From AC-32 sp963719275 (GTDB lineage: Bacteria > Actinomycetota > Thermoleophilia > Gaiellales > Gaiellaceae), in NCBI GenBank assembly GCA_963719275.1, contig CAVRBT010000009.1, positions 1-64,000 on the forward strand: a stretch of DNA of 64,000 nucleotides, in the 5' to 3' direction. This document shows positions 1-8,510 of this stretch, piece after piece; positions within the stretch are counted from its first letter, which is position 1, and each line of letters starts with the position of its first letter. The notes below the pieces were generated by a model that was not told the DNA's origin, searched no databases, and was given only the letters and a program-made list of their open reading frames with translations. Position numbers and translations under genes: made by a program.

Positions 1-365
1 GTGGAGGCGGCGGGAATCGAACCCGCGTCCGCGATCGCCCCGCACAGAGCGTCTACAAGCTTAGGCTGCCGTTGCGTTTCGCCCGCCGGCCGGTTGGCAG
101 CCGACCAACCGACGGGCTAGCCATCCTTTGGTGTCGCGCTTCGGGCGATTGGCTCTCCCTAGGCGCCGAGCCCGTTTCTGACGCCGCTACCCGGGCCACG
201 GGCCGAGCTCGGAGCGACGCGCTTCGCTACGGGTTAGGCAGCGAGAGCGAGTGCGGAGTTGTCCTTCGCACTTACGTTAGTTCCCGGTTGTTTAACGAGG
301 CCGACCGGGGACCTCGGCTTGCAGCTCTGCCGGAGAACCGACCACGTCGAAACCAGGTCGCCCCC
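1..365 (-). ncRNA. ssrA: tmRNA (transfer-messenger RNA), last two 3' bases outside the window
   Basis: The RNA rescues stalled ribosomes together with SmpB. On the minus strand the 5' end GGGGGCG (365-359) pairs with CGCCTCC (9-3) as the acceptor stem, base 2 gives the discriminator A, and only the first C of the terminal CCA lies inside the window. The T-arm GGTTCGATTCC is intact near the 3' end and the characteristic 5' GGTTTCGAC follows the acceptor strand. The tag reading frame stops at TAA (236-234) and its last codons read AKDNSALALAA, a hydrophobic C-terminal degron of the usual kind. The exact resume codon is uncertain (AAC, GTA or AGT, 12-14 residues from the end). smpB lies 4 kb away on the same strand. 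Confidence 0.95.
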
Positions 366-370
366 GTATG

Positions 371-2590
371 TCAGTTCCGCAATTGTAGCCGTCGAGGAGG
401 GCTTTCCCCGTGCGCGAGAACGTCGGCGGTGATCAGCTCGAAGAAGAACGTCGAGCCCTTGTCGTCGTTGGGCTCGACCCAGATGCGACCGCCCATGCGG
501 TCGATCAGCTCCTTGCAGATGTAGAGCCCGAGGCCGGTGCCGCCGACGCCGCGGGTCATCTGCGGATCGGCGCGGTAGAACTTCTCGAAGATCCGCTCCT
601 GCTCCTCGGGCGCGACGCCGAGGCCCTCGTCGCGGACGTGGAACTGCACGAAGTCGTCTCGCGTGCCGATCCCGACCTCGACCTTGCCGCCGTCCGGCGA
701 GTACTTGATCGCGTTCTCGACGAGGTTCACGAGCACCTGGCGCACCTTGTCGAGGTCGGCCGCGACAGGCGGCACGTCGCCGTTGGCGTTGATCGTGAGG
801 TTGACGGACGGCGGCGCGTGCATGCGGGTCGCCTCTACGACCCGCTCGAGGAGGTCATTGGCGTCGAAGGGCTCGACCTCGAGGTCGAGGCGACCGGCGT
901 CGAGCTGGTTGGCGAGAAGGATCTCGTTGACGATCCGGCCGAGGCGCTCGGACTCGTCGGCGATCAGCGAGACGAAGCGCTCGCGACCGGTCTCGTCGAG
1001 CGCGAAGTCGTGCCGCAGCAGCGTCTGCGCGGCGCCGTACACGGCGGCGAGCGGCGTGCGGAGCTCGTGTGAGGCGGTCGCGATGAAGTCGGCCTTGATC
1101 TCCTCGAGCTGGCGCGCGTCGGTGAGGTCGCGGAACGCGTAGACGGTGCCGCCGAAGAAGCGGACACCCGAGATCGCGATCCAGCGCTCGCCACGCGACG
1201 TCTCGATCGGGATGAGCACCTCGTCGTGGCCGGGGCTCGGCGAGGCCGACACCGGGACGGTGTCGACCGCGTCCCTCCAGCCGGGGATCGCCTCCGTCGC
1301 CGTCTTGCCGACCACCTCGTCCGCGTCGATGAAGGTAATCGCCTTCGCGGCCGGGTTCCAGAGCCGGACGACGCCGTTGCGGTCGAGCAGGAGCACGCCG
1401 TCGGCAACGTGCTCGAGCACCCAGGCCGCGTCGGAGCGTTCCTCGACCTCGCGGTAGAGGCGGGCGCGGTCGAGGGCGAGCGCGAGCCGCGCGGCCAGGT
1501 CCTCGGCAAGGGCGACGTCGTCTGCCGAGTAGGCCGGGCCGCGTTCGGTCCGCGCGATCGTGAGGGCCCCGAGCGGCTGCTTGCGCGCCCAGAGCGGCAC
1601 GCAGATCACCGACCGCGCCTCGAGGCCAAGGAACTCCGCCCGTTGGCCGCTCGAGGTGTCGCCGAGCGGCGGCAGCACTCGCGTCCGGCCGCTCTCGAAG
1701 ACCGCGCGCACCTCTGTCTCCGGGTCGTCGTCCGGGCCGCGTGCGCCGTTCGGATGCGTCAGCTCGGCGCGCGCCGCGGCGACGCGCCGCAGCTGGTTGC
1801 CCTCGTCCACGACGTCGATCACGCACCAGTCGGCGAAGTCGGCCACGACCAGCTCGGAGACCCGCGTGAGGGCGCCGTCCATCTCGACGGACGCGACGAG
1901 GTCGTTCCCCGCGCGCCGAAGGAGGTCGAGCCGCCCCTGGCGCTCGGCGCTTTCGGCGGCAGTGTCCCGCTCGGCGGCCTGAACCTCTTCGCGGCGATCC
2001 TCGGAGCGCTTCAGCTCGCCGATGTCGCGCAGAAAGGTCTGGATGTAGAGCGGCTCGCCCTTGTGGTCGAGTACGGTCGCCGTGTCCTCGCGGACCCAGG
2101 TCGCTCGGCCGTCGCGAGCGAGCAGGCGATAGTCGATCGAGATCGGCGCGCCGCCTGCCGCGCGCTCGAGCTCGGGCAGGACGCGGTCGCGGTCGTCAGG
2201 GTGCAGCAGCTTCCCATGGAGATCCGGCTGCTCCCGCCACTCGGAAGCGGAATAGCCGGTCAGCTCGGCAATCGCCGGCCCGACGTACAACGTCTCCTCC
2301 GACTCACCCGTCTCCCTGAGCCAGGTCACCAGCGGCAGGCCCTCGAGCAGCGCGCGGTGCCTCGCCTCGGCCTTTGCGATCGCGTCGCGGCGGATACGCT
2401 CGCGCTCGCGGGCGCGGCGAACGAGGAACACGGTCAGCCCGAGAGCGCCCGCCCAGCTCACTGCTGCGACGACAATCCGCGCCCATCGCGCGTCGAGCAG
2501 GACGAGGAGTGCAGCCGCGGCTCCTGCGAGAGCGAGGGCGGCGACTGCGACAAGCCCGAAACGGGCGCGGTACTTCTCTAGAGACAACAC
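371..2590 (-). CDS. membrane-anchored PAS/GAF sensor histidine kinase
   Basis: A 739-residue two-component sensor that should autophosphorylate on His. Two N-terminal hydrophobic segments (about residues 9-32 and 36-57) anchor it. They are followed by a PAS/PAC domain (about 75-195), a GAF domain (about 230-385), a second PAS domain (about 395-495), a HisKA dimerisation domain with the H-box SHELRTPL and a HATPase domain with the N-box NLVENAIKYSPDGG and the G-box GGTGLGLYICKELI. The start is GTG at 2590. No response regulator is adjacent, so it is an orphan kinase. It ends only 5 bases before the tmRNA 5' end on the same strand, so the ssrA promoter must lie inside this gene or transcription reads through. 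The signal sensed is unknown. Confidence 0.9.
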   Translation of the reverse strand: MLSLEKYRARFGLVAVAALALAGAAAALLVLLDARWARIVVAAVSWAGALGLTVFLVRRARERERIRRDAIAKAEARHRALLEGLPLVTWLRETGESEETLYVGPAIAELTGYSASEWREQPDLHGKLLHPDDRDRVLPELERAAGGAPISIDYRLLARDGRATWVREDTATVLDHKGEPLYIQTFLRDIGELKRSEDRREEVQAAERDTAAESAERQGRLDLLRRAGNDLVASVEMDGALTRVSELVVADFADWCVIDVVDEGNQLRRVAAARAELTHPNGARGPDDDPETEVRAVFESGRTRVLPPLGDTSSGQRAEFLGLEARSVICVPLWARKQPLGALTIARTERGPAYSADDVALAEDLAARLALALDRARLYREVEERSDAAWVLEHVADGVLLLDRNGVVRLWNPAAKAITFIDADEVVGKTATEAIPGWRDAVDTVPVSASPSPGHDEVLIPIETSRGERWIAISGVRFFGGTVYAFRDLTDARQLEEIKADFIATASHELRTPLAAVYGAAQTLLRHDFALDETGRERFVSLIADESERLGRIVNEILLANQLDAGRLDLEVEPFDANDLLERVVEATRMHAPPSVNLTINANGDVPPVAADLDKVRQVLVNLVENAIKYSPDGGKVEVGIGTRDDFVQFHVRDEGLGVAPEEQERIFEKFYRADPQMTRGVGGTGLGLYICKELIDRMGGRIWVEPNDDKGSTFFFELITADVLAHGESPPRRLQLRN

Positions 2591-2653
2591 GAGGGCGGCT
2601 CCATCAGGGTATCTCCCCTGTCGGCGGGCTACAAGAGTGCCACGGCAGGCCCT

Positions 2654-3582
2654 ATGGTTGCGCGCGTGATCGAGGTGTCACCCGTCGCAGGCGAAGCCGA
2701 GGAGCTGCTCTCGCTCGAGATCTCCAACGCGGTCTGGCCGCACGAGGCGGTGACGCTCGACGAAGTGCACTCCTTCAAGGACACGACCGTCGAGTGTCTC
2801 GACCTGCTGGCCCGGCTCGACGGCGAGCCGGCGGGCTCCGCGGTCGCGAGCATCTTTCCGCAGCGCCGCGATCTCGCCTACGTCCTGTCGACCGTCGCGC
2901 GGGAGCACAGGCGGCGAGGGGTCGGAACGCGGATCTACGAGGTGGCCTCGCAGTGGGCGCGGGAGCGCGGCCTCGACCGCATCGAGGTGCCGGTTCGCGA
3001 CAACGACCCGGAGAGCCTCGCGTACGCAGAGAGGCGGGGTTTGTCGAGGATCGCCGCGAGAGGGGCGTCGTGCTCGACCTGGCCGGGATCGAGCCTCCGC
3101 CCGTCGAGCCGCCGAACGGCGTCGTGATCGTGACGTGGGCCGAGCGGCCGGAGCTCACGCGCGGGATGTACGACGTGGCGTGCGAGGCGTTTCCGGACAT
3201 ACCCGGGTTCGAGGAGGACGAGATGGAGCCGTTCGAGGACTGGCTCGCCCACGACATGCAGGGCTCCGGCGACCGGCCGGACGCGACCTTCGTCGCGCTG
3301 GCGGGCGCCGATGTGGTCGGCTACGCGAAGTTCTCGCTCACGGCCGCCCGTCCCAAAGCGGCGTTCCACGACATCACTGGCGTGAAACGCTCGTGGCGCG
3401 GGCGCGGCGTCGCCCGTGCGCTGAAAGCGGCGCAGATCGGCTGGGCGAAGGCGAACGGCTTCGAGGAGCTGAAGACGCGCAACGACGAGCGTAATGCGCC
3501 GATCCGCAAGGTGAACGCCGAGTTCGGCTACCTGCCCGGGATCGGGCGGATCCACCTGCACGGGCCGCTCGCCCCAGCGTGA
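2654..3582 (+). pseudogene. tandem GNAT acetyltransferase, broken by one frameshift
   Basis: Two GNAT N-acetyltransferase domains that belong to one protein of about 309 residues. The first domain reads from ATG 2654 and contains the acetyl-CoA loop REHRRRGVGTRIYE. Its frame is good to about 3038 (ESLAYAERRG), after which the sensible continuation FVEDRRERGVVLDLAG lies in another frame. That frame carries on to a TGA at 3580-3582 through a second GNAT domain with the loop KRSWRGRGVARALK. One base missing in the run GGGGTTT near 3038-3043 restores everything. It is either a real frameshift or an assembly error in a homopolymer. The downstream GNAT gene overlaps its stop by 4 bases (GTGA), as expected for an intact operon. 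Substrate unknown. Confidence 0.8.
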
Positions 3583-4154
3583 ACGTCGAGACGGTTCGCT
3601 CGGAGCGGCTGGAGCTCGTCTGGCTCTCGCCGCAACTGATCGAGGCGCTGCTCGAGGGACGTCCCGAGGAGGCGGCGCGGATCGGCGGGTTCGCGATTCC
3701 GGCTGGGTTTCCCGACGAGCATGACCGGCGCTTCCTCGCACTACGGCTGCGGCAGACGATGAAGGACCCGAGCCGCGGGCCTTGGTTCGTGTGGGCGATC
3801 GTGCTCTCGGAGGCGGACCGGCCGATGATCGGGCACGTCGGCTTCCACGGCCCGCCGGGAGTTAACTCGCGCAGAGACCCGGAGGCGGTCGAGGTCGGCT
3901 ACACGATCTTCGCCGAGCACCGGCGGCGCGGATACGCGACGGAGGCGGTGCGGGCGCTGATCGCCGCCGCCGAGGCACAGGGCGTCCGCCGCTTCATCGC
4001 ATCGGTCGGGCCGGAGAACGAGCCGTCCTTGGCGATCGTGCGCCGACTGGGGTTCGTCGAAGTCGGGCGCCACTGGGACGACGAGGACGGCGAAGAGCTC
4101 GAGTTCGAGCTCGTGTCGGACGGGCGCACCGGCAAAGCCGGCACGGCCTCTTAG
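3579..4154 (+). CDS. GNAT acetyltransferase, RimJ/RimL type
   Basis: A 191-residue acetyl-CoA-dependent N-acetyltransferase. It has the RimJ/RimL-like layout: N-terminal ETVRSERLELVWLSP, a central IGHVGFHG strand, and the acetyl-CoA loop AEHRRRGYATEAV at about residues 110-122. GTG 3579 overlaps the stop of the preceding tandem GNAT gene by 4 bases, so the two are translationally coupled. The last 12 residues (SDGRTGKAGTAS) and the stop are encoded by the first unit of the 58-bp repeat array that follows, so the element has supplied the C-terminus. The acceptor substrate cannot be told from sequence. Confidence 0.85.
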   Translation: MNVETVRSERLELVWLSPQLIEALLEGRPEEAARIGGFAIPAGFPDEHDRRFLALRLRQTMKDPSRGPWFVWAIVLSEADRPMIGHVGFHGPPGVNSRRDPEAVEVGYTIFAEHRRRGYATEAVRALIAAAEAQGVRRFIASVGPENEPSLAIVRRLGFVEVGRHWDDEDGEELEFELVSDGRTGKAGTAS

Positions 4155-4289
4155 CGGCATCGCAAGCGACTTGTCGGACGGGCGCACCGGCAAAGCCGGC
4201 ACAACCTCTTAGCGGCATCGCAAGCGACTTGTCGGACGGGCGCACCGGCAAAGCCGGCACGCCCTCTTAGCGGCATCGCAAGCGATGCC
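4115..4289. repeat. family A two-hairpin repeat, three tandem units of 58 bp
   Basis: Units begin at 4115, 4173 and 4231 and are nearly identical. Each has a first palindrome, CACCGGC-AAA-GCCGGCAC with flanking arms GGGCG/CGGCC, a short CTCTTAG linker and the second-hairpin arm GGCATCGCAAGCGA. Only the last unit completes the second hairpin (GGCATCGCAAGCGATGCC, 4272-4289). The array sits between convergent genes: the upstream acetyltransferase stop lies inside unit 1 and smpB ends 17 bases beyond the last unit. There are no unique spacers, so this is not a CRISPR array. Related single units occur at 18014, 37357, 39530, 40400, 44976, 49552, 52880 and 58635-58802. Confidence 0.9.
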
Positions 4290-4305
4290 TTCGCGACGCG
4301 ACGCC

Positions 4306-4773
4306 TTAGCGACGCCGCGCCTTGAGCTCGCGCTCGATGCGGCGCTTGGTCTCGCGCTCGGCGATGTCGCGGCGCTTGTCGCGGCCTTCCTTGCCGCGCG
4401 CGAGGGCGAGCTCGACCTTGACACGGCCGTTCTTGAAGTAAAGGCGCGTCGGCACGAGCGTGAGGCCGCGCTCGGCGACCTTCGAACCGAGCTGGTCGAT
4501 TTCCCGGCGGTGCAGCAACAGCTTGCGGTCGCGGTCCGGGTCGTGCGGCTCGATCGACGCCTGCTCGTACGGCGGGATGTGCAGGCCAACGAGCCAGATC
4601 TCGCCGTCGCGCGTGTCGGCGTACGCGCGCTGCAGCACGGCATGGCCCTGGCGCAGCGACTTCACCTCGCTTCCCGTCAGCGCGAGGCCGGCCTCGACGC
4701 GCTCGAGGAAGTGGTAGTCGTGCCGCGCGCGACGGTTCTCGGCGATGAGCTTCTCTCGGGCTCCGGAGGCCAT
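4306..4773 (-). CDS. smpB: SsrA-binding protein SmpB
   Basis: A 155-residue tmRNA partner that delivers ssrA to stalled ribosomes and mimics the codon-anticodon helix in the A site. Family signatures are clear: NRRARHDYHFLERVEAGLAL near the N-terminus, the GSEVKSLRQG motif, LVGLHIPPYE and the basic C-terminal tail KRRDIAERETKRRIEREL. I chose ATG 4773 (MASGAREKLIAENRRA), where family homology begins; an ATG 33 bases upstream is in frame but adds an atypical leader. The RNase R-type gene lies immediately upstream on the same strand and the tmRNA 4 kb downstream, so the classic rnr-smpB-ssrA order is kept but stretched by the kinase and acetyltransferase genes. Confidence 0.95.
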   Translation of the reverse strand: MASGAREKLIAENRRARHDYHFLERVEAGLALTGSEVKSLRQGHAVLQRAYADTRDGEIWLVGLHIPPYEQASIEPHDPDRDRKLLLHRREIDQLGSKVAERGLTLVPTRLYFKNGRVKVELALARGKEGRDKRRDIAERETKRRIERELKARRR

Positions 4774-4872
4774 GCGCCCGATTGTAGGTCGGCGCAGATT
4801 TGTCACCGCTGCGTCTCACATGCGCGCGTCGTTCCTCGGTACGCTCGCCGCGGGCGGCGGGTGGACCTGGCT

Positions 4873-4890
4873 CCCCACCCAAGGGTGGGG
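4873..4890 (-). terminator. short perfect hairpin between the RNase R gene and smpB
   Basis: The palindrome CCCCACCC-AA-GGGTGGGG lies 19-36 bases after the stop of the RNase R gene in the direction of transcription. There is no U-tract, so it is more likely a processing or attenuation stem than an efficient intrinsic terminator. Confidence 0.4.
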
Positions 4891-4908
4891 ACGCGCGCGC
4901 GTGTGAAC

Positions 4909-6573
4909 CTAAGGACGCGTGCTTGCCGGTTCGAGCTCGACGTTTCCTTCACTGCGGCGGATGTCGGCGACGCGCACTCGGATCGGGTCGCCGAGGCGGT
5001 ACCGGCGGCCCCCTCGACGGCCGACCAGCGCGGTCGCCAGCTCGTTGAGCTCGAAGTAGTCGCCGGGAAGGCGGCGCGCCGGGACGTAGCCCTCGAAGAC
5101 GTCCGCGAAGCGGACGAAGAGGCCCGACGGGATCACACCCGTGATCTCGCCCTCGAACGGCGCCTGCCAGCCCAGCTCGAAGAGGCGCTGCTCGAGCAGC
5201 CACGCAAGACAGAGCTCGTCCGCGCGGTACTCGAGGCTCGCGGCGTGCCGTTCGCGCTCCGACGCGTGCGCCGCGTGCTCATCCAGGTGGTCGGGCAAGG
5301 GCTCGTCGGAGGCGCCGAGCTCGCGCAGCAAGGCCCGGTGCACGACGAGGTCGGGGTAGCGACGGATCGGCGAGGTGAAGTGGCAGTAGGCGCTGCTTGC
5401 AAGCCCGGAGTGGCCGAGGTTCCGCGGGTCGTAGCGCGCCCGCTTGAGCGACTGGAGCACGAGCGCCGGGAACGCCTCGCGCCCGCGCCCGGCCTTGCCC
5501 GTGTAGTCCGTCACCAGCTCGCTGGCCGCACCGGCGAGCTGCGCCGCGTCCGTCGGCCCCATCACCTCCGGGACGGGAGGCGTCGGGACGCCAAGGTCGG
5601 TGAGGCGCGCCAGGAGCAGCGCGACCGACTGCGGCTCGGGCGGCTCGTGCACGCGGTAAAGCGCCTCGCGGCGCCGACTCGCCAGCAGCCCGGCCACACA
5701 TTCGTTCGCGAGGATCATCAGCTCCTCGACGAGCATGTGCGCGTGCGGCTCCGACTCGCGCCACGCGCGCTCGACTCCGCCGCGGCCGTTGAAGGTGAAG
5801 ACGATCTCAGGGCTCTCCACGCGAAGCGCACCGCGGGCGAAGCGCCGCTCACGCAAACGCTGCGCGAGGGCGTCGGCGCGCTGCAGCGCCGTCGTCAGCT
5901 CCTCGTCGACCCGCTCACGTCCGGCGAGGATCGACTCCGCGCGGCCGTAGGTCAACCGCTCGCGGCTGCGGATCACGGAGCGGTAGAAGCTCGGCTCGCC
6001 CCCGGGTAGCGGGATCTCGACGGTCACGCAGAGACGGTCGACGTTTGGCCGCAGCGAGCACAGCTCCTCGGACAGCTCCGGCGGCAGCATCGGCGAGACG
6101 AGCCCCGGGACGTAGACGGAGAAGGCACGCTCGGCCGCGCCGCGGTCGAGCGGTGAGCCGGCGCCGACGAACCACGAGACGTCCGCGATGTGAACGAAGG
6201 CGCGGTCCTCGTCGAGCGTGAGCGCGTCGTCGAAGTCCTTCGCCGTCTCCGGGTCGATGGTGAACGAGAGCCGATCGCGAAGGTCCACCCTCCCCTCCAC
6301 GTCGAGCTCCGGCGGCGTGTACGGCTCGAATCCCCGCAGCTCACCCTGCTCGACGAGCAGCCCCTCGAGCACGACTTCGATCGAGCTCGCCGGCCCCAGC
6401 ACGCGCTCGACCTTGGCCCGCCCACGGCCCGCCAGCGCGACGGCGAGGTCGCCCGGCCGCGCGTCCCCGGCGCCCTTGCGGTCGAGCAGCAACGGCGTGC
6501 CGGGCACGAAGTACGGCTCGCCGACGAGGTGCCTTCCTCGCGACGCGAGCTCGACGACTACGGGCTCGCTCAC
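4909..6573 (-). CDS. rnr: RNase II/RNase R family 3'-5' exoribonuclease
   Basis: A 554-residue exoribonuclease. The N-terminal third is a short cold-shock-like region. The RNB catalytic domain starts with the conserved acidic cluster TIDPETAKDFDDAL (about residues 105-118), contains HIADVSWFV and FCHFTSPIRRYPDLVVHR-type motifs (seen as HFTSPIRRYPDLVVHRALL), and is followed by a C-terminal S1 domain (GEITGVIPSGLFVRF...GYVP). It is shorter than E. coli RNase R (about 810 residues) because the N-terminal helix-turn-helix and first cold-shock domain are reduced. RNase R degrades structured RNA and tmRNA-released messages, which fits its position next to smpB. It could equally be called RNase II by length. 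Confidence 0.88.
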   Translation of the reverse strand: MSEPVVVELASRGRHLVGEPYFVPGTPLLLDRKGAGDARPGDLAVALAGRGRAKVERVLGPASSIEVVLEGLLVEQGELRGFEPYTPPELDVEGRVDLRDRLSFTIDPETAKDFDDALTLDEDRAFVHIADVSWFVGAGSPLDRGAAERAFSVYVPGLVSPMLPPELSEELCSLRPNVDRLCVTVEIPLPGGEPSFYRSVIRSRERLTYGRAESILAGRERVDEELTTALQRADALAQRLRERRFARGALRVESPEIVFTFNGRGGVERAWRESEPHAHMLVEELMILANECVAGLLASRRREALYRVHEPPEPQSVALLLARLTDLGVPTPPVPEVMGPTDAAQLAGAASELVTDYTGKAGRGREAFPALVLQSLKRARYDPRNLGHSGLASSAYCHFTSPIRRYPDLVVHRALLRELGASDEPLPDHLDEHAAHASERERHAASLEYRADELCLAWLLEQRLFELGWQAPFEGEITGVIPSGLFVRFADVFEGYVPARRLPGDYFELNELATALVGRRGGRRYRLGDPIRVRVADIRRSEGNVELEPASTRP

Positions 6574-6628
6574 GCGTTCCTGGGGGGCCGTTGGTGGTTC
6601 GGAGCCGGAGGGGATAGTGCCCCTAGCA

Positions 6629-6651
6629 CGGCCCCGGAGAGCTCCGGGCCG
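6629..6651 (-). terminator. GC-rich hairpin between ftsX and the RNase R gene
   Basis: CGGCCCCGGAG and CTCCGGGCCG pair with a one-base bulge and a 2-base loop region. It lies in the 146-bp gap between the ftsX stop and the RNase R start on the transcribed minus strand. No U-tract follows, so termination is possible but unproven. The rest of this gap shows no gene. Confidence 0.35.
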
Positions 6652-6719
6652 CCAGCGGCGTCAGGCAGCGGCGGCGCCGGGCTCCGCCCGGGAGCCGGTG
6701 CCGGCCAGGGACGCGTGAG

Positions 6720-7649
6720 TCAGACCTGGAGGAAACGGCGGATCGTCAACCCGGAGCCGGCGGCGCCGAGCGCAAGACCCGCGCCGAGCACGATCAGCAC
6801 GTGCAGCCCGAAGGGCCAGGCATGGATGTCGGACGCACTGGTCAGGTGGATCAGGGGCATGAACAGTGACCGCCCCAAGACGAGCAGGATCACCGCCGCG
6901 ACTGCCCCGGCCAGGCCGCACAACAGCCCCTCGATCATGAACGGCCCTCGCACGAACCAGTTCGTCGCGCCGACGAGCTTCATAACCTCGATCTCCCGGC
7001 GACGCGCGAAGATCGACAGCCGGATCGTGTTCGCCACGAGCAGGGTCGAGGAGACGAGCAGGACGATGAACGCGATCAGCACCACGATCCAGAGGTAGCG
7101 CGCCACCGATAACACGCGATGCGAGATACGGCTGCAGCTTTCCCCCGTCGCGCTGTTGGCCCCCTTCGAGCCCGGCGCCGGCGGGCAGACGCTCTCGATG
7201 CCCTCGAGCTTCGACTCGCCGAGCTGCCGCGAGATCGCGTCGATCTGCTCGGCCTGTTTCGGATAGACCTTGAACGCGCTCGGGAACGGGTTGTAGGGCA
7301 GGCTGTTCACCATCGCCGGGTGCTTCTTGCGCTCCTGCGCCAGCGCCTGCTGCTTCGAGACGAAGCGCACCGACTTGACCTGGGGCATGTTGACCAACGC
7401 GTTGTGGACGTTGTTGATCTGGGCGCTGTTCGCCTCAGAGCCGCACCGCAACTGCGTGCAGAAGTAGACGTTCACGAGCAGCTGCTTCTTGTAGTGGTCG
7501 CTGAGCGAGAGCGCCCAGCTGCCGAGGCCGACGACGAGGCCGAGCATGAACATCCCGATCAGGACCGTCGTCGTGGCGGCGAATGTGGTCGAAAGGTTCG
7601 CGCCGAGCGAGCGGATTGCCTCGGCGACGATCGTACGGAAGCGGCTCAT
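6720..7649 (-). CDS. ftsX: cell division protein FtsX (ABC permease-like)
   Basis: A 309-residue membrane partner of FtsE that couples ATP hydrolysis to activation of peptidoglycan hydrolases at the division site. It has an N-terminal cytoplasmic start (MSRFRTIVAEAIRSLGANLS), a first membrane segment at about residues 25-48, an extracellular domain to about 185 and three more membrane segments, including LWIVVLIAFIVLLVSSTLLVAN and a C-terminal pair. The MacB/FtsX motif ARRREIEVMKLVGATNWFV is typical. Two extracellular cysteine pairs (YFCTQLRCG and VCPPAPG...ESC) are noteworthy. ATG 7649 overlaps the ftsE stop by 4 bases (ATGA). Confidence 0.95.
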   Translation of the reverse strand: MSRFRTIVAEAIRSLGANLSTTFAATTTVLIGMFMLGLVVGLGSWALSLSDHYKKQLLVNVYFCTQLRCGSEANSAQINNVHNALVNMPQVKSVRFVSKQQALAQERKKHPAMVNSLPYNPFPSAFKVYPKQAEQIDAISRQLGESKLEGIESVCPPAPGSKGANSATGESCSRISHRVLSVARYLWIVVLIAFIVLLVSSTLLVANTIRLSIFARRREIEVMKLVGATNWFVRGPFMIEGLLCGLAGAVAAVILLVLGRSLFMPLIHLTSASDIHAWPFGLHVLIVLGAGLALGAAGSGLTIRRFLQV

Positions 7650-8329
7650 TCCGTCGTGTACCCGCCGCGCCGTTCGTCGCGCAGCAGCTTGCCCTCTTCG
7701 AGCGCGATCACGCGCTTGCGCATCTTGTCGACCATCTCGCGGTCGTGGGTCGCCATCAGGATCGTCGTCCCGGAGCGGTTGATCCGGTAGAGCAGCTGCA
7801 TGATCCCGACGCTCGTGTCGGGGTCGAGGTTCCCGGTCGGCTCGTCGCAGATCAGCAGCGGCGGGTGGTTCACGAACGCGCGGGCGATCGAGACGCGCTG
7901 CTGCTCGCCGCCGGAGAGCTCGTCGGGCAGCGACGACATCTTGTGCGTGAGGCCGACCATGTTCAGCACCTCGGGCACCTTGCGCCGGATCTGCGCCTGG
8001 TTCTCGCCCTGCACCTTCAACGCGTAGGCGACGTTCTCGGCGGCGGTGCGGTTCGGCAGCAGCTTGAAGTCCTGGAACACGCAGCCCACGTTGCGCCGCA
8101 GCATCGGCACCTTCGAGCGCTTCAGGCGTGCAAGGTCGCGGCCGCCGACGACGATCTTGCCGCGCGTCAGCTCGATCTCCTTCAGCACCAGGCGGATGAC
8201 CGTCGACTTGCCCGAGCCGGACGCGCCGACGATGAAGACGAATTCGCCCTTGTCGATCCCGAAGGAGACGTCCTGCAACGCCGCGACATCCGGCTCGTAG
8301 ATCTTCGTCACGTTCTCGAACGTGACCAT
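7646..8329 (-). CDS. ftsE: cell division ATP-binding protein FtsE
   Basis: The ATPase of the FtsEX complex. Walker A is GASGSGKST, the signature is LSGGEQQRVSIARA and Walker B is LLICDEPTGNLD. I chose ATG 8329 (MVTFENVTKIYEPD) because family homology starts there. An in-frame GTG at 8422 would add 31 low-complexity residues (rich in Q, P and S) and cannot be excluded, since neither start has a strong ribosome-binding site. The gene is translationally coupled to ftsX by ATGA. prfB lies just upstream, the prfB-ftsE-ftsX order known from other actinobacteria. Confidence 0.92.
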   Translation of the reverse strand: MVTFENVTKIYEPDVAALQDVSFGIDKGEFVFIVGASGSGKSTVIRLVLKEIELTRGKIVVGGRDLARLKRSKVPMLRRNVGCVFQDFKLLPNRTAAENVAYALKVQGENQAQIRRKVPEVLNMVGLTHKMSSLPDELSGGEQQRVSIARAFVNHPPLLICDEPTGNLDPDTSVGIMQLLYRINRSGTTILMATHDREMVDKMRKRVIALEEGKLLRDERRGGYTTE

Positions 8330-8510
8330 CGCCGAGCTCGAGGGTGCCGGCGGCGGGGCCTGCCGCTGCCCGTTGAGGACGGCAGTACCTACGTCGGTCT
8401 GCTGAAGGTCTGTTTCTTGCACGACAAAGAGCGACTCGGCGCCGGTGGCGCCGGTGGGCTACGGCGCCGAATGCTAGCTAAACCGGCGGCTGGAAAGCCG
8501 TAAACGGCTG

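Noticed and set aside
4115..4289. Short CRISPR array
   Set aside because: The 58-bp units are contiguous and identical throughout, with no variable spacers, and related single units are dispersed through the window.
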